Source of the DNA: Skeletonema tropicum
Lineage: Eukaryota; Bacillariophyta; Thalassiosirophyceae; Thalassiosirales; Thalassiosiraceae
DNA length: 64,000 nt
Assembly: GCA_037178625.1 (NCBI GenBank)
Contig: CM074148.1
Location: forward strand, 1,178,001 to 1,242,000
Direction: 5' to 3'
A model generated the notes under the pieces. That model had not been told where the DNA came from. It searched no databases and saw only the letters and a list, made by a program, of their open reading frames with translations. Below, piece after piece: positions 43,074 through 52,706 of this stretch. The stretch's first letter is position 1; every line of letters starts with the position of its first letter. The position numbers and the translations under genes are program-made.

Positions 43074-43564
43074 GCGGAGTTATCAGTGGTTGAATCATCA
43101 TTGCATATTGAATTTAATGTAATAAATCATGTTTGTGTTATTTGATTTGATTCACCACAATAAATACTTCGATGCTTGAATTACAAATCCTAAAATATGC
43201 TTATAAATTTGATCGGGATCAGAATCAAATTGTGACAAAATAAGTGTGTCAAAATTTAAATTCTGGAATCAGTCACAAAATTCTGATTTACAAAATTTTA
43301 ATTCTGATGCATGATATGTTTATTTTGATGTTTAGAATTTGTGTCTGATGTGCGACATATTTATTTTGACACTCGGCCTTTTCTTACCAATGCAAGAAAT
43401 TAAAGATTTTGATACTAGTAATTCTTATTCTTTGACATCGGAATAATATCAGAATTTGAAGTTGACAAGAATTCTGATGAGCAAGATACAAAAACCCATA
43501 AAGGCATTATCCCACTTCAGAGGAACCCAAGACCCCGAACCAGAAGAGAGGCGGTGATACCACT
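43074..43564. other. Right subterminal region of the 10-kb element and its flank
   Basis: AT-rich, with repeated AATTCTGAT, TTTATTTTGA and ATCAGAAT motifs mirroring the left end. The inverted terminal copy CTGAAGTGGGATAAT is at 43506-43520. No gene is seen. Confidence 0.6.
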
Positions 43565-43565
43565 A

Positions 43566-43890
43566 GATACTAAAGCCAACTCGCTGTTGACCATGGCGCT
43601 CACTTAGCAGATTTGAAGTAAAGAATAATCGTGTAGTTAGACAAAGCCGTCATGGCGGAGACTTCTCCTTGTAACACTTCGATAGTCAGGTAGGATAGAT
43701 GAGCCGAGTGCTCCAACTTCCAGCTAAATTGGTATTTGAAACCATCGTCCCAGCGTCTTTTCTGGTCCTTCCTTCCAACGCTCTACCGGGTCTCCCTCTC
43801 GTTCCGATCAGTGACTTCGTTCAGTTAGTTTGATACTCAAGGTTCTCGCACAGATTAGCTTGGCTTTAGGCAGATAATACTCACTTTAGA
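43566..43890. repeat. ~320-base dispersed repeat, copy 1
   Basis: Shares GACAAAGCCGTCATGGCGGA, GACTTCTCC, GGTAGGATAGATGAGC and TCCGATCAGTG with 45741-46040, with many point changes and small indels. The function is unknown. Copy 2 lies inside the hAT-type element at 44939. Confidence 0.65.
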
Positions 43891-44414
43891 ACCGAAGCTT
43901 TGCTGTTGTGCGTGACTATAGAAGTATTGGTGTAGTCTGGCCCTTGGGGCCCCAGTCGGTGGAGCACAGCGGTATCATTGACGGGCCCGGAGGTGCCCTC
44001 CTTACCCTGTATGTCAAATTACCCAAAATTACCCAAACCATTTCTACAGGAAATCACATGGGAATTAGAACCTTGGGATTTAGGAGAAATAAATCTTGAC
44101 CACCCCTGTAGAAATTTAATTCCCACAGTGGAGCATACTGGTGGCTACAGGATACCGCTGCGTAGGAACTCAGTAACACCTCAATCTTGTGTACATCTTT
44201 CTTGTTGATTTTTTCAATGCCCCGTCTTAGACAGATATTGTCTTGTCCACAAGAACCGCGTATTATTTACGAGAAAGAAGAATTTTCTTCCCAGAGAAAA
44301 ATATTCTCAACCAAGCATTACATCCCCAATACAGCTCAATATTCTTACCCATCGAAATAATTTCTGGGCAATTCCCATTCTGGCTTCTTATCTGACCATG
44401 TGCTGTTAGGGAAT
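43891..44414. other. Intergenic sequence
   Basis: About 520 bases with only short open frames (for example 43908-44099) and no recognised feature. Confidence 0.4.
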
Positions 44415-44954
44415 TTACTCATTACTCATGGTGCCAATTCTTTTCATGAGTTCCTCCCTATCTGGAATGAGATTTTGTTCCATTGCAGTCTTGTATGTTG
44501 TGTTGAGGATTTTGTCCACCATTTCTTCGTTGAATGTTTCTGCTGTGTGCTCAGCTCTCTTGTGAAGGTAATTTACCCATCTCTCCCGTTTGATCATTGA
44601 TCACTGCTTCACATAATTGCCACTCTTCTTTTTGGCGCAGTAATGTATCCTATCTTCTGAAATGCCTTTTCCAGTCCAGTGTATTGCGCTGTCTTGTGGG
44701 TGATTGCCCCACTGTCCACCCGAATCCCCATCTCTCCCTTGCATTGTGGCTGTTGAATACACACTCCCTCGCGTGCTCATCTGCACCAAATACAACCTGG
44801 GAATTCAGCATGCTGCGTTCGTCTAGCATGAACACCAACAGCTCAGTCAACTTCTCGGTCAGCTTGCTTCTCTTCATCTCGCTCAGTGAATACCAAGGTA
44901 TGTTTACATTGATGTCAAGGAGCCAGTGAAGGGTACATCAGAGTTTGAAAAAAG

Positions 44955-45150
44955 TAAAGTTAAATTTGAAAGTTGACTCTCTTTTCAATTTCAAATACCT
45001 AACTTTAACTTTGCCAACTTTTTCTTTGACTCCATATGCCTAACTTTAACTTTGCTAACTTTTTCATTGACTTCATATTCCTAACTTTAACTTTGCTAAC
45101 TTTTTCTCTGGCTTCATATTCCTAACTTTAACTTTGCTAACTTTTTCTCA
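44955..45150. repeat. 41-base subterminal tandem array, left end of the hAT-type element
   Basis: About four units built on CCTAACTTTAACTTTGCTAA, then CTTTTTCTCTGGCTTCATATT, 41 bases per unit. The right-end array has the same period and core. Confidence 0.8.
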
Positions 45151-45740
45151 TTTTAGTCAGGCAAATTGCTAGTACCACATCTTGTGTTGTCATTGTATGA
45201 TGTGCTTTGAAAATAGCAGTGAGCGGCTTCTAGCAGTCCAATAGTTGTCAGGGATAGCATAGAAGCTCACTTGCACTGCTGCCCAAGCAAACTGCACTTA
45301 TACCAACCACTACAGCATAGTACCACATCATAGCACCACATCTTGCATCACTTTGAACATAGCTGTGAGCAACTTGAACTACATTTGCACCGCCAAAGCA
45401 AACTGCACTTGTATCAACCAAGCTACAGCATTAGGTGACTAGATGGGGCCCACCATTTGTCATGCCACCAGCACTACATCTTGCATCCTTTTTGTATGTA
45501 ATTCTTTCAATACAGCCATGAGTTGTAGCTGTAAATACAACCCACACTTCTTTAATCTATGCTCAAATATTGTAGATAAGATAGTTGATGATGACAACTT
45601 AGGATTTGGAACGCTGCCTTTTATCATCATTATCGGGAATATGGAATTTAGGAATTATGGGAATGGGGATCTACGTTATTTCATTTCGTCATCGACGAGA
45701 AACCAGCTGCTCGGAAGTAGCCATCTGCTTGTTTTGGCGG

Positions 45741-46040
45741 GATAAGATTTTATTTCACCACAAGTTGAAGCACTACCATGACACGTCGACCTCTCACTTA
45801 GTAGATAGAAATAAAGAATAAACATCGTGTAGTAGACAAAGCCGTCATGGCGGAGACTTCTCCCAATAATACTTTGATAATCGGGTAGGATAGATGAGCA
45901 GATAGCTCCAACGTCCAGCTTAATTTGGTATTTGAACTCATCGTTCCAGTGTCTTCATCCGTCCTCTTTCCTTCGCTTCAAACGGGTCACCCATCGCTCC
46001 GATCAGTGTACCTCGTACAGTAAGCCAACGTCGATGTACG
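45741..46040. repeat. ~320-base dispersed repeat, copy 2
   Basis: Partner of 43566-43890, carried inside the hAT-type element. Confidence 0.65.
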
Positions 46041-46094
46041 CATATAGATTTCTCAGGCTTTGAGCATATAATACTCAACTTGAGAGATGAATAG

Positions 46095-46310
46095 CTAACT
46101 CCAACTTTCCTAACTTTTGTTTGGCACCAGATTTGCTAACTCTAACTTTCCTAACTTTTCCCTGGTACCAGAATTGCTAACTCTAACTTTCATAACTTTT
46201 TGAAGTGGCTAGAAAAGCTAACTCTAACTTTCATAACTTTTTGAAGTGGCTAGAATTGCTAACTCTAACTTTTGTAACTTTTCTTTATTTTTTGAAACCT
46301 AACTTTTAAC
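46095..46310. repeat. 41-base subterminal tandem array, right end of the hAT-type element
   Basis: About five units built on GCTAACTCTAACTTTCATAA, then CTTTTTGAAGTGGCTAGAA, period 41. Same orientation and core (CTAACTYTAACTTT) as the left array. Confidence 0.8.
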
Positions 46311-46647
46311 TCATAAGTTGAACTTTTTTCAAACACTGGGGTACATCCACCGACGTTGTAGGCAGCGCTGCCTGATGGAGCTGCCACCTTGAGAGAGTTG
46401 TTGCAGTTGGTGAACTGTGAACTTGTGTATGATGGTAATTATGGTGTTGATTATCAGTGATTTGCCACATCCACCACACCCCACCACTGTTCTTCAGGAA
46501 CTTCACCACTGTGTTGTTGATTAAGGCAAGAACAGTTATCTTCTGTTCGTCTGAGAGGATGTCAACCAAATACTTGCCACTGTCCGCCCTAAGCGGTATG
46601 GTTTGATTGCTCGCGTTAGTAATTTTCCAATTGATTGCAGCTGTCAC

Positions 46648-47043
46648 GAAGCTGTTGTGTGTACAACATCATATCTCCATCAACCATATCACACTCATCA
46701 TGATTTTTTCGCCGGGTCAAAATTTTCTTTAGTAGGCAGTAGCCCCTCAAGCACATAATATTGGTGTCACGAGTCATGATTCACGGCTCACAACCCCCCC
46801 TCTCTCTAGAAGATATCATCTTCTGCAATCTTCACCAGATGAACCACAAGCACCAAAACTTGCTGCATGGTACATAGAAGAGAAGAAGAAGAGAGCCACC
46901 TTTAGAAGAAGAGAGAGTCGTTTGTTCGTTTATAACCTTTGATTGATTCTATTTCATACTCTGTAGCAAGATCAGGGGATTCCACTCTACTAATATTATG
47001 CTTCCTCTCTTCTGATTTCACTATCTTTCCGTACCCACATATG
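46648..47043. other. Intergenic sequence
   Basis: Nearly 400 bases without a recognised feature, between the minus-strand helicase remnant and the plus-strand 5' repeat. Confidence 0.4.
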
Positions 47044-47226
47044 GATTTATAAACAGGGACGCGCAGAATGTGGCGAGCGTGGTGGCGTGGTGGTGCCTGT
47101 GGCGGGATCAGCACGGGCCCTCGGGGCCTGTCGAGTATTGTGTCATTTTGTAGTTGGCCATTGCACTTTGGTTTGTTAGTCTTTTTACAACGGAATCCGG
47201 CTATAAAGTTGCTCTGCAATGACGTC
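47044..47226 (+). repeat. PIF1-element 5' repeat, copy 3
   Basis: Same sequence family as 1044-1230 and 6487-6668. It is followed at 47298-47330 by the quasi-palindrome (GTGCACAATTTTACCAATT), as in copy 1. Confidence 0.75.
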
Positions 47227-47779
47227 ATAGACGTAGTGTATTTGGTGGACGGTGATGTTCTGGTTTGTTGTGATGTTAGATAATTACTTGAGTATTTACT
47301 AAAATTGTGTTGTGCACAATTTTACCAATTCAAATTGTCTTTCTCGTGATTGACAATTTCTCTAGCTTCTTCGCGGAAATGACAAAACTGACATTCTCCA
47401 CCTCCGGCGCATCTTTTTTTTTTGGATTTTGCCACGTCTGTGTCACTTCAACTTCAACAACACGTCATTACACCTGAGCTGTTGGTTCTCATTTGTCTGT
47501 GAGACGTACGCACGCATTTTCATCGATATTGTGTCACGTTTGTGACAAACTCAATAGACAAAAATTTGTCGGAATTGGTATACACAATTATTTCTCCGTC
47601 TATCCGTGTCTTTATTCTTTCTCTCTCTGACAGCATTGTTCCTCCTGCTTCGCTTAGGTGGTCAACCAAAATTGCTTCGGTGCACATTGTCCGTCGCTGT
47701 CGATCTATTTTTACATCGCGTTCATTAAGTATTGGTGTATGTAAACCTCTCTACTTCTTATCAATCTTATTACGCAATC
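47227..47779. other. Upstream region of the telomere-adjacent gene
   Basis: Contains the quasi-palindrome at ~47298-47330 and no coding sequence. It is shorter than the equivalent region upstream of 2475. Confidence 0.4.
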
Positions 47780-48440
47780 ATGATAATTGGCAATACCGAT
47801 GCTGCTGCCGCGACTTCAACTGTTGGATCTAACTGCGAGGGTTCTCGTTATTTGATGAGTAATCCTAGCGGCCTTAAGTGGCAGGCAAGCGCAAATGCTT
47901 CAAAGTCATCTGATGCAGCGGCATCGTCTACTTCGACGGAGTTATCTCATGTGGGACAGGAGCAGGAGACTGATGCCGATGCCGCGACTTCAACTGTTGG
48001 ATCTGATGGCAAGGTTCTTCGTTGCTTGATGAGTCAACCTTGTGGGCTTAAGCGTCGCGCATGTTCTTCGAAGTCGGCTGATGCTTCGACCTCATCTACT
48101 TTGATGGAGTTGTCTCACAGTGGACTGGAGCGGGGACATGTTTCGATGAAGGCTTCATCTTCTCCTTGTAACTGGAAATGGTATGATTATCCTTGGGCTA
48201 CCATCCGCACAAACGATCCTATCTTTCGATCCATGGCATCATTTGTTGTCGGTGAGAGTGAGAGTAAAAAGCTTGATAGCCTTCCTTTGTCACAATTGCT
48301 GTCTACCGCTTTGGCTGTCTTCAATGTCTTCTGCTTACAGATGATTCTGGTTGAGTCGGTGGCTCTAATTTTGGTCTAACCAAAGATGAACTGATTGCAA
48401 GAGTGGTAAGCTTGTTGATGGATCGAGAGAACTTGCCAAG
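47780..48440 (+). pseudogene. Element protein related to the 2475 gene, cut off by the telomere
   Basis: Starts MIIGNTDAAAATSTVGSN, homologous to the start of the 2475 protein (MKFGNTNPVISTVGSN). An internal duplication repeats TSTVGSxxxxxRxLMSxPxG and a Ser/Ala-rich tract. The conserved part follows: TIRTNDPIFRSMASFVVGES and LLSTALAVFNVF. A one-base shift near 48350 leads to GLTKDELIARVVSLLM, matching DKDDLVSAAVNFLM of the relative. The sequence then runs straight into TTAGGG repeats, whose first bases supply a stop. No splice donor or helicase part is left. I read it as the 5' part of a PIF1-type element truncated at a chromosome end. Confidence 0.65.
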
Positions 48441-48798
48441 TTAGGGTTAGGGTTAGGGTTAGGGTTAGGGTTAGGGTTAGGGTTAGGGTTAGGGTTAGGG
48501 TTAGGGTTAGGGTTAGGGTTAGGGTTAGGGTTAGGGTTAGGGTTAGGGTTAGGGTTAGGGTTAGGGTTAGGGTTAGGGTTAGGGTTAGGGTTAGGGTTAG
48601 GGTTAGGGTTAGGGTTAGGGTTAGGGTTAGGGTTAGGGTTAGGGTTAGGGTTAGGGTTAGGGTTAGGGTTAGTTAGGGTTAGGGTTAGGGTTAGGGTTAG
48701 GGTTAGGGTTAGGGTTAGGGTTAGGGTTAGGGTTAGGGTTAGGGTTAGGGTTAGGGTTAGGGTTAGGGTTAGGGTTAGGGTTAGGGTTAGGGTTAGGG

Positions 48799-48839
<41 letters not shown>

Positions 48840-48892
48840 GGTTAGGGTTAGGGTTAGGGTTAGGGTTTAGGGGTTAGGGTTAGGGGTTAGGG

Positions 48893-48933
<41 letters not shown>

Positions 48934-48951
48934 GGTTAGGGTTAGGGTTAG
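48441..48951 (+). repeat. Telomere array (TTAGGG)n
   Basis: About 85 units of TTAGGG, with a few variants (one TTAG-TTAGGG near 48670; TTTAGGG and TTAGGGG from ~48818 onward). The G-rich strand runs 5' to 3' to the right, so the chromosome end would be at the right, toward the gap. The variants are concentrated in the distal third. Confidence 0.97.
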
Positions 48952-49451
48952 NNNNNNNNNNNNNNNNNNNNNNNNNNNNNNNNNNNNNNNNNNNNNNNNN
49001 NNNNNNNNNNNNNNNNNNNNNNNNNNNNNNNNNNNNNNNNNNNNNNNNNNNNNNNNNNNNNNNNNNNNNNNNNNNNNNNNNNNNNNNNNNNNNNNNNNNN
49101 NNNNNNNNNNNNNNNNNNNNNNNNNNNNNNNNNNNNNNNNNNNNNNNNNNNNNNNNNNNNNNNNNNNNNNNNNNNNNNNNNNNNNNNNNNNNNNNNNNNN
49201 NNNNNNNNNNNNNNNNNNNNNNNNNNNNNNNNNNNNNNNNNNNNNNNNNNNNNNNNNNNNNNNNNNNNNNNNNNNNNNNNNNNNNNNNNNNNNNNNNNNN
49301 NNNNNNNNNNNNNNNNNNNNNNNNNNNNNNNNNNNNNNNNNNNNNNNNNNNNNNNNNNNNNNNNNNNNNNNNNNNNNNNNNNNNNNNNNNNNNNNNNNNN
49401 NNNNNNNNNNNNNNNNNNNNNNNNNNNNNNNNNNNNNNNNNNNNNNNNNNN
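48952..49451. other. Assembly gap (500 N)
   Basis: Exactly 500 N directly follow the telomere array. The round size suggests a placeholder rather than a measured gap. Confidence 0.99.
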
Positions 49452-50060
49452 AGTGCAGGTGCAGATTGAGTGCAGAGCTGAGTGCGATAGTATTGAAACT
49501 TCCCTCCGACAAAAATGACACACATGACTTCGCCAATGCATTTACATCGTATAATTGAGAGCCGAACGTCATTTGAATGTCTTTTTGGCTGATGACGTAC
49601 TTAACCTAAAGCCCCACACACTTCGCTGCGGCTCTGTGAGCACATCTACGGCAACGATGAATTCCAGTGAGCATAATTTGCCGCCTTGAAGTGTTGAGAT
49701 GTAGATGCATTTGCTATATACGCACGTAGATCTGATTGAAGTAGTATCGTCGGTAAAATTTAGTAATGAATTGAGGGACTCATCGTGGCAAATAATGTAG
49801 GGCGATGACTTGAAGTGTCGGCCAATGTCTTCTATAGCTTTGAGTTTGAGTCCGGCTGAGCTGTTTGCATATAGTCGGTCATAAACTTCAACCTTGGCCT
49901 TGGTAGTACTTTTCAGCATCGAATAGATTGTTTTGCTATATCATGACAATGATCTTATGGATGTCATTCCTTCGTATGATGATAATCCTAGCCTAGGTGA
50001 TATTCGAAGTATTGTATGGCAGTGATCATGCCCGGGTTCAATACGATTCTGCGTGTGCTG

Positions 50061-50580
50061 TAGATGAGGTGGATACAGCGGTATATCGCGTGGTCAGCAG
50101 TGCTTCAACCCCAGGTCAGTCCATATCTCCTATCACTTTATGTTTGTGGGAAGTCCTTGATCAATGGGGTAGCATGTGGATGTGGGAAGACCTTGAACTG
50201 ACGGGGGGCTTCGAGTTCATAGTGGCGGGTATTATTGATTCGTCACTGGTATGCGTGGCGGATGGATCCTCTATCAAGGAGATGTACCCACATATCTGTT
50301 CAGCTGCATTCATTATGGAGTGTTCAAAGGGGCGAGGCCGTATCATTGGCAAATTCTCAGACAAAACGCTTGCAGCTTGTATTGGCTATTCATCTCATTT
50401 TATTAGCGGTGAACAAGCTAACTTCGACACTTTCTCTGGATCTACCCAGATCTATTCTGATTGCTCGCTCGGGGGCTCTCCTCAATGTTGAAAACTGGCC
50501 TCCACATCGCATTTCATCAAGCTGCCGTCATTCAGATATACTCACAAAGCTTTGACCTTTAGTATTCTCACCATTCCCAA
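50061..50580 (+). pseudogene. Retroelement RNase H remnant, unit 1
   Basis: The plus-strand translation gives WMWEDLELTGGFEFIVAG and then SLVCVADGSSIKEMYPHICS, AAFIMECSKGRG and, after frame changes, LAIHLILLAVNK, IYSDC, GALLNVENWPPHRI and SSCRHSDIL. This order matches the RNase H domain of diatom LINE-like retroelement proteins (DG-S, an E-L helix, the SDC strand, CRHSDIL). The usual RGELLGL glutamate segment is corrupted (CIGYSS) and at least two frame changes occur, so it is dead. No reverse transcriptase is found in the unit. Confidence 0.7.
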
Positions 50581-51085
50581 GTTGTTGTCAAATCGTATCA
50601 GCCAAAAATCCCTCCCCTATCAAATCATCCATATCTCATCATCGTCCAATCAGATAAAAGAGTCAATAGTTGGACAGTACCATAGTAGCAGCACTATTGA
50701 TCAATATAACGTACCTTGCATTGCCATCATACAAGGTGGTGAGTCATGATGATTCAGAGGTAGTAAGCAACCACTATCGAAATCGAATGGAACTAGAACT
50801 AGGGTGCACCGTGTGCGAGTAAAGAGAGAAGTTCAAGCAGATACATAGGTGCATCAACCTCGGAAGTCACAGAATCTTTGGCTCTCCCAAAACTTCACGG
50901 CGTAAGTTTGGAGGGCGATCATTAGTATGAACATTCGGCACTATTGTGCACCGTGCACCGGTGCTATTTAGAGAGTATATAGTGTCGAGAAGAGGTAAAG
51001 CAGATAGATAGACGCATGCACGCCAGCCAAATGAAAATGAGTGGCAACCTAGGAAGTCACAGGTATCTGATTTTGAGTTTCGAAA

Positions 51086-51125
51086 GCCGACCCCATGCCT
51101 GCAAGATGCAGGCGATGGGGTCGGC
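51086..51125. repeat. 18-pair hairpin, unit 1
   Basis: GCCGACCCCAT + GCCTGCA pairs with TGCAGGC + ATGGGGTCGGC. There are 18 pairs with one bulged G and an AGA loop. This is far stronger than its surroundings. Confidence 0.85.
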
Positions 51126-52527
51126 GGCAGATTTGTCTCAATACTCATTAAATGCTGCTAGCTGTTAAAAGCTACTAAAACCTTTCTTCGCATTGTGCCT
51201 GGCCAAAGCTATGCGTGGAGCAAGGATCATAGCTGTGCATGGAGAATTGCCTCATGATTTGATAATGAATTGTACGACAGTGCTAAAACGAATCGCTGTA
51301 ATTCTGATTCTGTCTGTGCTGCAATCTTCGCAGTTAGTAAGACTCGGAAGCTGTAAGAGTAAAACTAATAATTGCGTCAGTATCAAATCATCTTCAAGCC
51401 GTAGATGCATCTTGACGCCGCAATATTGTAGTTGTATATGCTTTAATTGGCCATCACACAAAGGTGAATTCTTGTGTCTTACGAACAGCATACTAATAGC
51501 AAGGTTGATCCTTGCAACGTGGATTCATTTGTGACATCATATCAATGAACGGTAATCGGACGACACATCATTGGCGCAGCAAATCTGATTTCACTATCTA
51601 AATCTCAAGAGACGAAGACCAACGACTCACACCAGCCGCATGCATCCATCCATCATTGTGCCACGTGGTATTTTTGTCAGTTGTTAGTTTCTTCCATCTT
51701 CCACTAAAGCAGAGGGAATGGTGAATGAACTTCGAGCGTTGGAGGCCCTGCACTTGTCCCTTGGGCAAGCCATGGAACGGTGTGAAAATAACTCTCTCAT
51801 ACGCAGTAGCAGTAGTGGTAACGAAGAACGACTCTACACAGCTGCAGAGGATAATTATTGTGCCATTTTGATCAGGCCCGAGATACAAAATACCTCCTTC
51901 TACAAAAAAGCTGCAGAATGTATACGTCTCGTGTAATAGCAGCTACGAATGTGCGTTTGGCTTTCATTTGCTGTCGCATGATAAATATATGTAAAGTAGA
52001 TACTTACTTAAGTAAGACCAAGACTTCTTTTCTCGTACCAACTTGAACTTCATTATCACTCGGTACTCGAATTGTCCACCAAAATCGCTCACAAAAAATC
52101 AACGACCGAACCGCATCTCTTCTGCCGTTAATTCAATCATGCCGACCAAAAGCTCTCAACGCTTTCATTCAATCATGCCGACAGACGGCATCATGAAGAG
52201 CTCTCACAGCCATTCATTCAATCATGGATGGCAAATTGCTGTCTCAAGCCACTTGCCGCTGCTTGCAGAGCTCATAATTTTTCATCAAGCAAACTGTCAA
52301 CATCATTCACTACCAAACCACCATGTCGGCCGATTCTCCGCTCTTCGCTCGCCGGCCGCTTGCTATACTACCGCCGCCTCCCAACAGCGTTCACCCGCAA
52401 GCATCGCCGCCGCCTTGACGCAGGCTCCGCCGCTAACGACTGCAGCCGATGACCGATGATTACAGGTGAGTTACAACCGATTCATGATCCCCTGTCCGGT
52501 TTTAATGGCTGATCGAGCAACAACTTC

Positions 52528-52706
52528 AGCGCCGAGGAAAGCCGGCGCTATACAAATTGGCCCAGAACCGTGGAAGCCGGTGCTATACAAATTGGCCCAG
52601 CACCGTGGAAGCCGGTGCTTTACAAATTGGCCCAGGGCTCAGTCCCAGCACCGAGGCAAAGCCGGTGCTATACAAATAAGGCCCATCGCCGAGGAATGCC
52701 GGCGAT
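52528..52706. repeat. Five-hairpin cluster with compensatory stems, unit 1
   Basis: Five stem-loops are spaced by ATACAAATTGGCCC or variants. The stems are AGCGCCG/CGGCGCT, AGAACCG/CGGTGCT, AGCACCG/CGGTGCT, AGCACCG/CGGTGCT and ATCGCCG/CGGCGAT, with 7-9-base loops such as AGGAAAGC. Stem changes between hairpins are mostly matched on both arms. Confidence 0.8.

Larger units (their letters stand above)
33074..43520. mobile_element. ~10.4-kb putative DNA element encoding a double cysteine protease protein
   Basis: Inverted CTGAAGTGGGATWAT lies at 33074-33088 and 43506-43520, and similarity extends weakly outward. About 250-300 bases inside each end are AT-rich and carry many AATTCTGAT/ATCAGAATT motifs on both strands, as in subterminal repeats of DNA transposons. 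Between them are three genes (34213+, 40432-, 41582+) with uniform composition and little intergenic space. No transposase, reverse transcriptase or tyrosine recombinase was recognised. The unit is inferred, and its exact borders are uncertain. Confidence 0.6.
44939..46338. mobile_element. 1400-base hAT-type non-autonomous element
   Basis: The terminal inverted repeats are CAGAGTTTGAAAAAAGT (left) and CAGTGTTTGAAAAAAGT (right, reversed). An exact 8-base direct duplication GGGTACAT (44931-44938 and 46339-46346) flanks it, the size expected of hAT transposons. Removing it restores the helicase reading across the junction. The ends carry 41-base subterminal tandem repeats, and the interior has a copy of a dispersed repeat. 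No transposase frame is present. Confidence 0.88.
44415..46647 (-). pseudogene. PIF1-like helicase, broken by frameshifts, deletion and a transposon
   Basis: Reading down the minus strand from 46647: LSDEQKITVLALINNTVVKF leads to a Walker A in another frame (GCGGCGKSLIINTI, 46455-46481), then motif Ia in a third frame (VAAPSGSAAYNVGGCT, ~46345-46388). The gene is then cut by the hAT-type element 44939-46338. It resumes with PWYSLSEMKRSKLTEKL and Walker B (FMLDERSMLNS, 44800-44832). It then jumps to the C-terminal region (DSAIHWTGKGIS, KRERWVNYLHKRAEH). The stretch between Walker B and the C terminus is missing. Members of this family unwind DNA. This copy cannot be functional. It lies about 2 kb from the telomere array. 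Confidence 0.8.

Noticed and set aside
44955..46310. Degenerate interstitial telomere repeats (CTAACTTT resembling CCCTAA)
   Set aside because: The 41-base period, their position exactly at both ends of the hAT-type element, and the absence of CCC make subterminal transposon repeats the better explanation.
48880..49572. Long minus-strand open frames across the telomere and gap
   Set aside because: They consist of N and telomeric LTLTLT/NPNPNP translation and are not coding.
49569..49919. A 116-codon minus-strand frame conserved in all three tandem units (also 53633, 57697)
   Set aside because: The units are identical, so repetition is not evidence of selection. In the diverged copy near 62130 the frame is broken after about a dozen residues, and no family is recognised.
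52528..52706. CRISPR array
   Set aside because: The repeated units are hairpins with variable stems and conserved spacers, the opposite of CRISPR organisation, and the genome is eukaryotic.
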